Notes under the pieces: generated by a model
What the model was told of the DNA's origin: nothing
The model's database searches: none
What the model saw: the letters and a program-made list of their open reading frames with translations, nothing else
Position numbers and translations under genes: made by a program
NCBI GenBank assembly: GCA_025454475.1
Contig: JALOOJ010000007.1
Location: 1-43,993 of the forward strand
Direction: 5' to 3'
Source: Anaerolineae bacterium
GTDB taxonomy: Bacteria > Chloroflexota > Anaerolineae > B4-G1 > SLSP01
Length of the DNA: 43,993 nt
Shown here: piece by piece, positions 35,946-43,898 of the stretch
How positions within the stretch are numbered: position 1 is the first letter of the stretch
How the letters are laid out: every line of letters begins with the position of its first letter

Positions 35946-36902
35946 GTGTTAGCAGCGCCAGTACTGCCAAAGGTTGAGGTTGATGTAAACGCTCAGCAGT
36001 ATGGCCGATACGTCATCGGTCCGCTGGAGAGTGGCTACGGCATGACGCTGGGCAATTCCCTGCGACGAGTCCTGCTGTCGTCGCTGGAAGGATCGGCGAT
36101 TACGGCTGTGCGGATTGCGGATATCTCGCATGAGTTCACTACTATCCCTGGCGTCAGGGAAGATGTCATCCAGGTGATCCTGAAGCTCAAGCAGATCCGC
36201 CTGTCTCTGGAAGGCGAGGGGCCTCAGTATATGACGCTGCGGGTCGAGGGCGAGGGATTGGTCACGGCGGGCGATATCATCGCGCCGCCAGAGATTGAGA
36301 TTCTCAATCCTGACCTTGATCTCTTCACCGTAGATGACGAGAATGCACACCTAGACTTTGAGTTCACCGTTGAGAAGGGGCGAGGCTACCTCTCTTCGGA
36401 AGAGCGTGGGCGGATGCCCATTGGCGTTCTTCCGGTGGATGCCATCTTCAGCCCGATTCGCAGGGCAAACTTCAGAGTCGATCAGGCGCGGGTGGGGCAG
36501 TTGACGAACTACGACCGTCTCATTATGGAGATCTGGAGCGACGGACGTATGGCGCCGCTAGATGCGCTGAAGGAGTCAGCTCGTATCCTCGTGACGCATT
36601 TGCGACTGATCGCCGGCGCGGAGTTGGATGAGGAGTTGGAAACCGAGGCTTCGGCTGAGGTCGATGCGATTCCCCATCAGGCATACGCCACGCCGATTGA
36701 AGATTTGGGACTTGGGGTGCGCGTTTACAATGCACTGAAGCGTACCGGCATCTCCAACGTAGGCGAGGTTCTGGAGATGTTGGCCCGGGGTACGGACTCC
36801 CTGCTGTCCATACGGAACTTTGGCGATAAATCACTGACTGAGTTGGTGGAACAGCTAGAGGCCAAGGGCTTTTATGCTGATGCGGGTGAGGTAGGCGAGT
36901 AG
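35946..36902 (+). CDS. rpoA: DNA-directed RNA polymerase alpha subunit
   Basis: Alpha subunit, 318 residues from GTG 35946, which has AGGAGG 4-5 nt upstream; an ATG two bases earlier runs into a stop after two codons. The N-terminal dimerisation domain shows YGRYVIGPLESGYGMTLGNSLRRVLLSSLEG. The C-terminal domain (after an acidic linker near residue 235) has LGVRVYNALKRTGISNVGEVL and NFGDKSLTELVEQL, keeping the Arg and Asn that match E. coli Arg265 and Asn268 for UP-element contact. Confidence 0.98.
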   Translation: MLAAPVLPKVEVDVNAQQYGRYVIGPLESGYGMTLGNSLRRVLLSSLEGSAITAVRIADISHEFTTIPGVREDVIQVILKLKQIRLSLEGEGPQYMTLRVEGEGLVTAGDIIAPPEIEILNPDLDLFTVDDENAHLDFEFTVEKGRGYLSSEERGRMPIGVLPVDAIFSPIRRANFRVDQARVGQLTNYDRLIMEIWSDGRMAPLDALKESARILVTHLRLIAGAELDEELETEASAEVDAIPHQAYATPIEDLGLGVRVYNALKRTGISNVGEVLEMLARGTDSLLSIRNFGDKSLTELVEQLEAKGFYADAGEVGE

Positions 36903-36904
36903 GC

Positions 36905-36953
36905 GCGCGTCGGAACGCGTTAGCGGGTTCGGTTGTCCGTTGGTTACGAACCC
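36905..36953 (+). other. Two hairpins in the rpoA-rplQ gap
   Basis: The first (36905-36920) has CGCGT paired with ACGCG around a CGGA loop. The second (36925-36953) has GGGTTCG paired with CGAACCC around a 15-nt loop. Neither has a clear T tract, and the 82-nt gap holds no other feature. Confidence 0.4.
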
Positions 36954-36984
36954 TTGGTCGATAATAGGGTTAGGAGGTTGAGGC

Positions 36985-37368
36985 ATGCGACATCGTGTCG
37001 CGGGTAAGAAGCTAAACCGCCCCGCCGCGAAGCGTACAGCGCTGCGGCGGAACTTGGTGACGGAGCTGATCAAGCACGAGCGTATTCATACGACGCGTGC
37101 TAAGGCACAGGCTATCCGTGGCCAGGCTGAGAAGTTGATCACGATCGCGAAGCATGGTCTGGCCGTAGCGGATGCTGAGCCAGCCAAGGGCGTGTTCGCG
37201 CGACGTCAGGCCGCCGCGCAGCTCAACGACCCTGAAGTCGTGAAGAAGCTGTTTGATAGCATCGCGCCGCGGTTCGTGGATCGGCCCGGTGGGTACACCC
37301 GCATGTTGCGCCTTGGGCCGCGCAAGGGCGATGCGGCGGAGGTTGTGGTTCTCGAGTTGGTCGAGTAG
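36985..37368 (+). CDS. rplQ: 50S ribosomal protein L17
   Basis: L17, 127 residues. MRHRVAGKKLNRPAAKRTALRRNLVTELIKHERIHTT, KAQAIRGQAEKLIT and DRPGGYTRMLRLGPRKGDAAEVVVLELVE are conserved. GGAGG lies upstream. Confidence 0.98.
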   Translation: MRHRVAGKKLNRPAAKRTALRRNLVTELIKHERIHTTRAKAQAIRGQAEKLITIAKHGLAVADAEPAKGVFARRQAAAQLNDPEVVKKLFDSIAPRFVDRPGGYTRMLRLGPRKGDAAEVVVLELVE

Positions 37369-37369
37369 G

Positions 37370-37409
37370 CCCGTCAGAACGGGTCGTCAGAACGGGTCGT
37401 CAGAACCGG
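37370..37409 (+). repeat. 13-nt tandem repeats forming hairpins between rplQ and truA
   Basis: The unit GTCAGAACGGGTC occurs twice exactly (37373-37385, 37386-37398) plus an 11-nt partial copy. The first repeat makes a stem CCCGT-CAGA-ACGGG with the preceding CC. The block begins directly after the rplQ stop. Confidence 0.75.
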
Positions 37410-37434
37410 CTGCTCACTAGCCGACGGATATAGG

Positions 37435-38175
37435 GTGCGGATCAGGGCGATCATCGGGTATGACGGCACGGGCTATGGAGGGTTTCAGCGTCAGGCGAAC
37501 GCCCCCACAGTTCAGGCCGAGATCGAGAGTGTTCTTGCGCAGTTGACGGGAGTCCCAACCCGGATTATGGCAGCGGGTCGCACCGATGCCGGGGTTCATG
37601 CGGAGGGACAGGTCATTGCCTTTGATACGGACTGGCGGCATCCGGTCGTCGAGCTCCGCCGGGGGATGAACGCACTGCTCTCTGAGCAGGTGGTCGTCTT
37701 CGATCTGGATGTGGCGGACGCGGGGTTTCATCCCCGCTTTGATGCCATCAGTCGACATTACCAGTACACGGTATATCGAGCAGCGGTGCGGCATCCATTC
37801 TATGCTCGATACTGCATGCACGTGGAGCAGGATCTGGATGTGGAAGCCATGTCGCGGGCAACTCGATGTTTGCTCGGGTGCCACGATTTCCTGGCCTTTG
37901 GCTCGCCCCCTCAAGGGGACAACGCGGTTCGTGATGTCATTCGAGCGGGCTGGTCATTTGAGGAGCCGTGGCTGCGGTTCGACATAGAGGCGAATGCTTT
38001 TCTGTACCGGATGGTGCGTATGCTTGTGGGGACATTGCTCCGTGTGGGATCTGGAGCATTGGCCCCCGAGGCTTTCGGGGAGATCCTTGAGACACGGAGT
38101 CGGGAGCGGGCTGGGCCAGCTGTGGTTGCGGGAGGCCTTTGCCTGAAATCCGTGGCGTATGCTAGTGGACGGTGA
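37435..38175 (+). CDS. truA: tRNA pseudouridine(38-40) synthase TruA
   Basis: Pseudouridine synthase for positions 38-40 of the tRNA anticodon arm, 246 residues. IGYDGTGYGGFQRQ starts the protein, the catalytic Asp51 lies in GRTDAGVHAEGQ, and FLYRMVRMLVGTLLRVG is the conserved C-terminal block. The start is GTG; the ribosome site before it is weak (ATAGG). It is in the usual rplQ-truA-rplM-rpsI order. Confidence 0.96.
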   Translation: MRIRAIIGYDGTGYGGFQRQANAPTVQAEIESVLAQLTGVPTRIMAAGRTDAGVHAEGQVIAFDTDWRHPVVELRRGMNALLSEQVVVFDLDVADAGFHPRFDAISRHYQYTVYRAAVRHPFYARYCMHVEQDLDVEAMSRATRCLLGCHDFLAFGSPPQGDNAVRDVIRAGWSFEEPWLRFDIEANAFLYRMVRMLVGTLLRVGSGALAPEAFGEILETRSRERAGPAVVAGGLCLKSVAYASGR

Positions 38176-38223
38176 GTATGCGTCTGCTACCCAAGCTCTT
38201 TTCTAGTTATGGGAGTTTTGAAA

Positions 38224-38679
38224 GTGAAGACACTTAGAATACACAAGACCTATGTCGCTAAGGCGGGCGAGGTGGAACGGGCTTGGTACGTCGTGGATGC
38301 GACGGGCCAGACCTTGGGTCGATTGGCGACGCAGGTTGCCAGCATCCTCAGGGGGAAGAACAAGCCGCAGTATACGCCTCACGAGGACGTCGGTGATTTC
38401 GTGATCGTCGTGAATGCGGAAAAGGTGCACGTCACTGGCCGGAAGCTTGATCAGAAGAAGTACTACTGGCACACCGGGTTCCCGGGCGGCATTCGTGAGA
38501 TCGGGTTGCGCCGGCAGCTTGAGCTGCATCCGGACCGAGTCATCACGCACGCCGTCAAGGGGATGCTGCCTCGCGGACCACTGGGGCGTGACCAGTTGCG
38601 CAAGCTCAAGGTCTACGGGGGCCCCGACCATCCCCACGAAGCACAACAGCCGCAGCCCCTGGTGCTGAACAGCCGCTAG
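38224..38679 (+). CDS. rplM: 50S ribosomal protein L13
   Basis: L13, 151 residues from GTG 38224, with GGGAG 8 nt upstream. The ATG at 38209 would add five residues but has no ribosome site. [47 protein letters not shown] and [31 protein letters not shown] are conserved. Confidence 0.97.
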   Translation: MKTLRIHKTYVAKAGEVERAWYVVDATGQTLGRLATQVASILRGKNKPQYTPHEDVGDFVIVVNAEKVHVTGRKLDQKKYYWHTGFPGGIREIGLRRQLELHPDRVITHAVKGMLPRGPLGRDQLRKLKVYGGPDHPHEAQQPQPLVLNSR

Positions 38680-38719
38680 AGCTTGCCGCTCGCTTACAGC
38701 CTTTATGAAGGAGATGTGA

Positions 38720-39106
38720 ATGTACTACGAAGGTTTGGGACGTCGCAAGACATCAACGGCGCGTGTGCGTCTGCATACGGATGGCACGGGCCAGATTGTG
38801 GTCAACGGTAAACCCTATCAGGAGTACTTCGGTCGCGATGTGGATTGGCGGAGTGTCGTAGGACCCCTGGAGGCTACTCAGACCGAGGGCCGGTTTGATG
38901 TCACCGTGCTGGTCCACGGCGGGGGAATTACTGGACAGGCCGGGGCGGTTCAGGTGGGAATGGCGCGGGCTCTCTTGGAGGTCAACCCGGATTTCCGACC
39001 GGTGTTGCGCCAAGGGGGACTGCTCACCCGTGATGCGCGTGCCAAGGAGCGGAAAAAGCCAGGTCTTCGACGCGCTCGCAAGGCCCCCCAGTACACGAAG
39101 CGTTAG
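38720..39106 (+). CDS. rpsI: 30S ribosomal protein S9
   Basis: S9, 128 residues, whose C-terminal tail reaches the P-site tRNA. YYEGLGRRKTSTARVRL, GGGITGQAGAVQVGMARAL and the end RDARAKERKKPGLRRARKAPQYTKR are conserved. It is the last gene of the ribosomal run. AAGGAGATG lies upstream. Confidence 0.98.
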   Translation: MYYEGLGRRKTSTARVRLHTDGTGQIVVNGKPYQEYFGRDVDWRSVVGPLEATQTEGRFDVTVLVHGGGITGQAGAVQVGMARALLEVNPDFRPVLRQGGLLTRDARAKERKKPGLRRARKAPQYTKR

Positions 39107-39198
39107 TGGCTGTCCAGGATTTGGTGACCGACGACAGGAGATCAGGGCCGAACGTCTGATCCTAACCGCCGGCCCCCAGTCACTCTTGAGCTAACTCT

Positions 39199-39237
39199 GC
39201 AGGTAGGCAGTGATCATCTCTGCCTACCTGCTTTTAT
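39199..39237 (+). terminator. Rho-independent terminator of the ribosomal operon
   Basis: A perfect 12-bp stem (GCAGGTAGGCAG with CTGCCTACCTGC) with a 9-nt loop is followed by TTTTATT. This is the clearest terminator in the window and ends the rplM-rpsI transcript. Confidence 0.92.
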
Positions 39238-39249
39238 TGGGGGAAAGGA

Positions 39250-40743
39250 ATGCCTCAGATCACGGTAGTCGGCCTGGGACCTGGTTCGAGTGGCGACCTG
39301 ACGCGCGAGGCGTGGCGAACGCTGGAAGAGGCGAGTGAGGTCTGGCTGCGAACGCTACACCACCCAGTGGTGTCGGAGCTACCCGCGACTTGTCGCCTGC
39401 AGGGCTTTGATGCCGTCTATGAGCGAGGCGTGAGCTTCGCCGACGTCTATGCGGAGATCGCGGCGCGCGTGCTGGCTTTGGGACACCGGGCTGAGGGTGT
39501 GGTCTACGCCGTCCCGGGCCATCCTCTCGTCGGGGAGGCAACCGTCACGCGCATCCTGCAGGATGCACGCGGCTCGGGGATACCAGTGCGCATCGTTCAC
39601 GGGTTAAGCTTCATCGAGCCGGCACTGGCGGCTCTGGAGCTGGATGCCCTCGACGGTCTGCAGGTGTTTGATGCGCTTGAACTGGTGTCACTGAACCATC
39701 CGCCGCTGAACCCCGACTATCCCGCTCTGATCGCACAGGTCTATAGCCGAGCCGTTGCGTCGGACCTGAAGCTGGTGCTGATGAACCAGTACGCGGATGA
39801 TCACCCTACGGTGTGGCTCGATGGCGCCGGAACCAGCCGTGCACAGGTGCGACATATGCCGCTGTATGAGATTGACCGGCACGAAGCTACACCTCTGACC
39901 ACACTCTTTGTCGCGCCGCAACCTGCCGTCAGCAGTTTCGAGGGATTCCAGGAGACGATTGCGCGGCTCCGCTCGCCGACTGGCTGTCCCTGGGACCGAG
40001 AGCAGACCCACCGCAGCCTGCGCTCGAACCTGCTCGAGGAGTCCTACGAAGTCCTGGAAGCCATTGATGCCGACGATCCGGACACGCTGCTTGAGGAACT
40101 GGGCGACCTACTGCTGCAGGTGGTCCTTCACGCGCAGATTGCGGTGGAAGACGGCGAATTTGGCATGAGCGAGGTCATCTCGCAGATCGACAGCAAGCTC
40201 AAGCGACGTCACCCGCATGTCTGGGGTAGTGTTGATGTTGAGGGGGTCGGTGACGTCGTCACGAACTGGGAGGCGATTAAGCGTCGCGAGCGCGCAGACA
40301 AGGGCGCGGAGGCCCGCTCATTGCTGGATGGCATTCCTAGAGCGCTCCCGGCGCTAGCGCAAGCTGCAGCCTATACGGATCGCGCGGGCCGCATCGGTTT
40401 TGATCGGATCGACGCCGAAGGGATATGGGTGGACCTCGGTGGCGCGATTGCGGCAAGCCTCAATGGGACACTCGCGTCTCTGGGTGAGCTGCGTGGCGAT
40501 ACGGCACAGGGTGCCGATGGGGGGCAGGCCCTTGGCGATGTGTTACTTGTCGTCGCGGACTGGGCGCGGCGCAATCAGATCGACCCGGAGGCTGCGCTCC
40601 GGGAGGCGAATGAGCGTTTTGCATGGCGCTTCGCAACGCTCGAGACGGCCTCGCGTGAGGGGATAGTTACGCTTGACGCTGCGTCAACGGCTGAGGGGCG
40701 CCAAAACGTCCTGGCGTTATGGAAAGAAAACGGGATGGCCTGA
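39250..40743 (+). CDS. Tetrapyrrole methylase domain - MazG nucleotide pyrophosphohydrolase fusion (YabN type)
   Basis: A 497-residue two-domain protein. Residues 1-220 form a tetrapyrrole-methylase-like fold (TVVGLGPGSSGDLT, GVVYAVPGHPLVGEATV, GLSFIEPALAAL). Residues about 229-490 are MazG: FEGFQETIARLRSPTGCPWDREQTHRSLRSNLLEESYEVLEA, EELGDLLLQVVLHAQIA with the Glu/Asp metal ligands, and the KLKRRHPHVWG block. MazG hydrolyses NTPs to NMP and pyrophosphate and may clear damaged nucleotides; the methylase-like half's role is not established. Length and order match Bacillus YabN. GGGGGAAAGG precedes ATG. Confidence 0.93.
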   Translation: MPQITVVGLGPGSSGDLTREAWRTLEEASEVWLRTLHHPVVSELPATCRLQGFDAVYERGVSFADVYAEIAARVLALGHRAEGVVYAVPGHPLVGEATVTRILQDARGSGIPVRIVHGLSFIEPALAALELDALDGLQVFDALELVSLNHPPLNPDYPALIAQVYSRAVASDLKLVLMNQYADDHPTVWLDGAGTSRAQVRHMPLYEIDRHEATPLTTLFVAPQPAVSSFEGFQETIARLRSPTGCPWDREQTHRSLRSNLLEESYEVLEAIDADDPDTLLEELGDLLLQVVLHAQIAVEDGEFGMSEVISQIDSKLKRRHPHVWGSVDVEGVGDVVTNWEAIKRRERADKGAEARSLLDGIPRALPALAQAAAYTDRAGRIGFDRIDAEGIWVDLGGAIAASLNGTLASLGELRGDTAQGADGGQALGDVLLVVADWARRNQIDPEAALREANERFAWRFATLETASREGIVTLDAASTAEGRQNVLALWKENGMA

Positions 40744-40754
40744 GGGCCATCCCG
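40721..40754 (-). terminator. Rho-independent terminator of trxA, overlapping the yabN-like stop
   Basis: Read on the - strand, a perfect 10-bp stem (CGGGATGGCC with GGCCATCCCG, 4-nt loop) is followed by TTTTCTTTCC. The stem and loop include the stop codon of the facing yabN-like gene, so the element is shared by two convergent genes. On the + strand no T tract follows. Confidence 0.85.
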
Positions 40755-40814
40755 GTACGGTACGACCATTGCCCGCCGCCGGAAAGCAGCGTTGATGTGG
40801 TTGAGGTGTGGGAA

Positions 40815-41138
40815 TCAAGCGAGGTAAGGGGCCAGGTCTCTTTCGAGGGCGCTCTTGGCCTGATTTCCAACGAATCGCTTGACTTCCTGCCCGCCCTTGA
40901 AGACGATCATCGTCGGAATGTTCATAACCCCGAATTGTCCGGCCAGGCTCGACTTGTCCACGTTAACCTTGACGATTGTCAGACGCCCCTGCAGATCCTC
41001 GGCCAACGCTTCGAGCGTAGGGCCGAGCTTCTTGCAGGGCGGGCACCATTCGGCGAAGAAGTCCACGAGCACGGGTGTGGTGCTGCTATCAAGCACTTCC
41101 TGGAAATCGCTTTCGTCCACCTGTCGTAGGGTTCCCAT
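40815..41138 (-). CDS. trxA: Thioredoxin with CPPC active site
   Basis: A thioredoxin of 107 residues, standard length. PVLVDFFAEWCPPCKKLGPTLEAL holds Cys32 and Cys35, and NIPTMIVFKGGQEV holds the cis-Pro. The active site is CPPC instead of the common CGPC, which usually shifts the redox potential. ATG 41138 is chosen with AGGAGAAGG just upstream; the open frame extends further but without homology. It probably reduces protein disulfides in the cytoplasm; there is no signal peptide. Confidence 0.95.
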   Translation of the reverse strand: MGTLRQVDESDFQEVLDSSTTPVLVDFFAEWCPPCKKLGPTLEALAEDLQGRLTIVKVNVDKSSLAGQFGVMNIPTMIVFKGGQEVKRFVGNQAKSALERDLAPYLA

Positions 41139-41187
41139 CCTTCTCCTATCCTCTGCTGTGTACACCTAGGTTGTTCCGCCGGAAACG

Positions 41188-41215
41188 ATTATGGCACGCC
41201 CCCATCCTATGTCAA
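41188..41215 (-). promoter_or_regulatory. Sigma-70 promoter of trxA
   Basis: On the - strand, a consensus TTGACA is 16 nt from CATAAT, which has a TG one base upstream (TGCCATAAT). The leader to ATG would be about 43 nt. Confidence 0.8.
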
Positions 41216-41267
41216 GCATCCAGACCCTTCGGGCGCTGATCGTCATCTCATCGTCAGTCTGCAATGG

Positions 41268-41296
41268 TTGCCTTCCCACTATGGGTATGCTATAAT
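41268..41296 (+). promoter_or_regulatory. Sigma-70 promoter of the LysM-M23 peptidase genes
   Basis: TTGCCT and a consensus TATAAT are 17 nt apart, with TGC before the -10 box. The start near 41303 leaves a leader of about 126 nt. The rest of the 290-nt divergent gap between trxA and this gene has no reading frame or RNA gene that I can support. Confidence 0.8.
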
Positions 41297-41428
41297 GGGG
41301 GTGATGGTGGATATGGCGGGGGCCAAGTGTTACGCGTGTCTTGCAGGTCGGGCTTGGATCGCTGTTCGAAATCAACGCTGTAACCAAGCTGGTGACCACG
41401 CTACCGCACATAGACTGCTATCGATCCT

Positions 41429-42658
41429 ATGACAGACGAGCCAAATAGCGTGGACGAAGGTCCACCAAACTCCGAACCGGATGGGTGCTCCGAAACAGGG
41501 TCACCTCCTGACAGGACCCCCCTCCAGACGTTCGGACGCAAGACAGCCCAATGGACAGCAACCGTATGGCGGTGGGGACGTGATCGCCAGTCGGTCTTGG
41601 CTGTTATTGGGCGTTACAGTGCGCACCTGGCGATCATTAGCCTTGCGGTGTTGATTGGTGTTGTCGGTCGGATGACGCTTACCCCTGTTGGCGCCGTAGG
41701 ATCCTCAGCCTCGAGGTCGATGTCACTCCCAGCCGCAGCAGAGCCCGTCGCTTCACCTACCGCGGCTAACTCACCTATCTACGAGCTAGAGTATCCTCGG
41801 GCCGTTGTGCGCCAGGCCAATCCGCTGACGACGATCCCGGAGCGAGAACGTCTGCAGGTGATCACCTACACGGTTGAATCCGGTGACAACGTCTTCTGGA
41901 TCGCCGAACGGTTCAAGCTCTCCTATACTACCATCGTCTGGTCCAACATGGAGACGCTGCAGGGCGCTCCTTGGTTGATCCAGCCCGGTCTGACGCTGTT
42001 CATTCCCCCTGTCGATGGTGTCTACCACTCCGTGATGGAGGGGGAGACGGTCGAGACGATCGCCGAGAAATTTGGCGTGTCTCTGGAGGCGCTCTACAAC
42101 GACTGGAATGCCGTCCAGCCCGGTGAAGCGTTGGCAGCCGGTGCCCTGTTGGTCATTCCGGGTGGCGTGGGTGAGGACTTTGACCTTGAGGCGCCCCCGC
42201 CCCCACCTTCAGCGCCATCGGTCGGCGTTGCGTCGGCGAGCTGGGGATACTGCGGTGATACGGCAGTCTCGGGCTACGGTGGCAATGGGTGGTTCATCCT
42301 TCCCACGGGTTCGTACGCAGTATCGGGTTGGTATTTCGGTGACCCGCGCAATCCTGGGCACATCGGGCTCGACTATCGCTGCCGCCTGGGCGACCCTATC
42401 TACGCGTCAGATGCCGGTGTGGTGGTGTGGGCGGGTTGGAACGGCGGCTATGGCAATCTCGTCCGCGTGCGTCATGGCAATGGTTACGAGACTTACTACG
42501 CGCACTTCAATGCCTATGCGGTGAGTTGTGGCGACCCCGTGGTTCAGGGGCAGGTGATCGGCTATTGTGGAACGACCGGGTGGTCGACAGGGCCGCACTT
42601 GCATTACGAGATTCGGTACAACGGGGTTCCCCAGAACCCACAGCGATTCGAGCCATAG
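41429..42658 (+). CDS. Membrane-anchored LysM-M23 metallopeptidase (1)
   Basis: A 409-residue cell-wall peptidase. A polar N-tail is followed by one membrane helix (about residues 57-80), a linker, two LysM domains (about 145-193 and 199-245), a Pro-rich spacer, then an M23/LytM domain (about 295-405). Zinc ligands His311 and Asp315 (GHIGLDYR) and His392 (HLH), with His359 and His390, are all present, so the enzyme should be active in cutting peptidoglycan cross-bridges or as a hydrolase activator. Cys275, Cys318, Cys367 and Cys380 in or near the M23 domain could form disulfides; the paralogue lacks them. No clear ribosome site precedes ATG. Confidence 0.92.
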   Translation: MTDEPNSVDEGPPNSEPDGCSETGSPPDRTPLQTFGRKTAQWTATVWRWGRDRQSVLAVIGRYSAHLAIISLAVLIGVVGRMTLTPVGAVGSSASRSMSLPAAAEPVASPTAANSPIYELEYPRAVVRQANPLTTIPERERLQVITYTVESGDNVFWIAERFKLSYTTIVWSNMETLQGAPWLIQPGLTLFIPPVDGVYHSVMEGETVETIAEKFGVSLEALYNDWNAVQPGEALAAGALLVIPGGVGEDFDLEAPPPPPSAPSVGVASASWGYCGDTAVSGYGGNGWFILPTGSYAVSGWYFGDPRNPGHIGLDYRCRLGDPIYASDAGVVVWAGWNGGYGNLVRVRHGNGYETYYAHFNAYAVSCGDPVVQGQVIGYCGTTGWSTGPHLHYEIRYNGVPQNPQRFEP

Positions 42659-42680
42659 GTACTTGACCAACCGTCGTCCG

Positions 42681-43796
42681 ATGATTGATCTCCCTATAGC
42701 GCCCCTGCATTGGCATAGACCGCTCCTGCTGCGTCCTATTGCCTGCCTCGCTGCGCTGGTCTGGCGCTGGCATGATGACCGTGTGGGTCAACGTCCGGTT
42801 CTTGGGCGACTGACGGCCCATGCGGCGCTAGTTCTGATGCTGTTGTTCCTGATCACCCTCGGAAGCCTCAGCCTGGATTCGCTCTCAGCCGTTGTCAAAG
42901 TTGCGGATCGAGCTCTCCTCGCTGGACTCGCCCAGAACGTCGATGCTGCCCCGTCGACGACTATCGTCACCGGTAGTTCCTACTATAGCGTAGCCTCGCA
43001 GGCGCGTATCGCGCGCCAGGTCCAGGCGCACACGGCCATTCCTGACCGTCCGCGCCTGGAGGTCATCACTTACACGGTCCAGGCCGGTGATACGGCTGAG
43101 AAGGTCGCGGCAGCCTATGGCCTTCAGCCGACCACGCTGCTCTGGTCGAATCCTGAGATGGAGAAGGCGCCAGACCTGCTCAACCTGGGGCAGGTGTTGA
43201 CCATTCTGCCTGTGGACGGCGTATATCATACGGTTGTGACCAGCGATACGCCGGAGAGTCTTGCCGAGACCTACAAGGTCGACGTGAGCGCGATCGTTGA
43301 GTGTCCGTTCAACACCATTCCGGTGGGCGGGGCGCTCGTTGAGGGCGCGCAGATCATCGTGCCCGGTGGTACAAAACCGTATCAGGCGCGTGAAGTTACT
43401 ACGTATGCAGGTCCGGTCCCCGAAACGGCACAATCTTCAGGCATCTTCGCCTGGCCTGCGTCGGGAGTACTGACGCAGGGGTACTGGTATGGTCATCGCG
43501 CGATCGACATCGGCGGATTCGTCGGTGCCGCGATCCACGCGTCGGACGGGGGATATGTCAGCTTCGTCGGGTGGACCGATATCGGCTATGGCTACCTGAT
43601 CGTAGTGGACCACCAGAACGGCTACCGGACGTTCTATGCGCATCTGAGCGATATCTACGTTTATGAGGGGCAGTCTGTCTCTATGAACGAGGTGATCGGG
43701 GCAATGGGCAGTACGGGAAACTCGACCGGTCCACACCTCCACTTTGAGGTTCGCTACGACGGCTATCCGACGAATCCGTTGATCTATCTGCGTTAG
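42681..43796 (+). CDS. Membrane-anchored LysM-M23 metallopeptidase (2)
   Basis: A 371-residue paralogue of the preceding gene. It has a membrane helix at about residues 46-66, two LysM domains (about 127-176 and 182-228) sharing the ITYTV-x-GD and PVDGVYH-x-V phrases with its neighbour, and an M23 domain with His272, Asp276 (GHRAIDIGG), His321, His352 and His354 (PHLHFEV). It lies 22 nt downstream and is probably co-transcribed. Two weak starts are possible (TTG 42663, ATG 42681), neither with a good ribosome site; ATG is given. Both proteins keep complete active sites, so the pair may act on different wall bonds or growth stages. Confidence 0.9.
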   Translation: MIDLPIAPLHWHRPLLLRPIACLAALVWRWHDDRVGQRPVLGRLTAHAALVLMLLFLITLGSLSLDSLSAVVKVADRALLAGLAQNVDAAPSTTIVTGSSYYSVASQARIARQVQAHTAIPDRPRLEVITYTVQAGDTAEKVAAAYGLQPTTLLWSNPEMEKAPDLLNLGQVLTILPVDGVYHTVVTSDTPESLAETYKVDVSAIVECPFNTIPVGGALVEGAQIIVPGGTKPYQAREVTTYAGPVPETAQSSGIFAWPASGVLTQGYWYGHRAIDIGGFVGAAIHASDGGYVSFVGWTDIGYGYLIVVDHQNGYRTFYAHLSDIYVYEGQSVSMNEVIGAMGSTGNSTGPHLHFEVRYDGYPTNPLIYLR

Positions 43797-43852
43797 CGCG
43801 GAGTTCGCCAGAGCTCTGCTAGCAGGAGCCTGGATTCCCAGAGGAGTTGAAG

Positions 43853-43880
43853 CCGCGAGCCATTGGGCTCGCGGTTTGGT
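43853..43880 (+). terminator. Terminator-like hairpin after the M23 pair
   Basis: A perfect 9-bp stem (CCGCGAGCC with GGCTCGCGG, loop ATTG) is followed by TTTGGTT. The T tract is imperfect. It lies just before the ribosome site of the next gene, so it may end one transcript or attenuate the next. Confidence 0.6.
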
Positions 43881-43898
43881 TGGGTGAGGAGGTGCCCC

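Noticed and set aside
41166-41411. 81-codon - strand frame in the trxA-peptidase gap
   Set aside because: It spans two divergent promoters, has no ribosome site and no recognisable motif.
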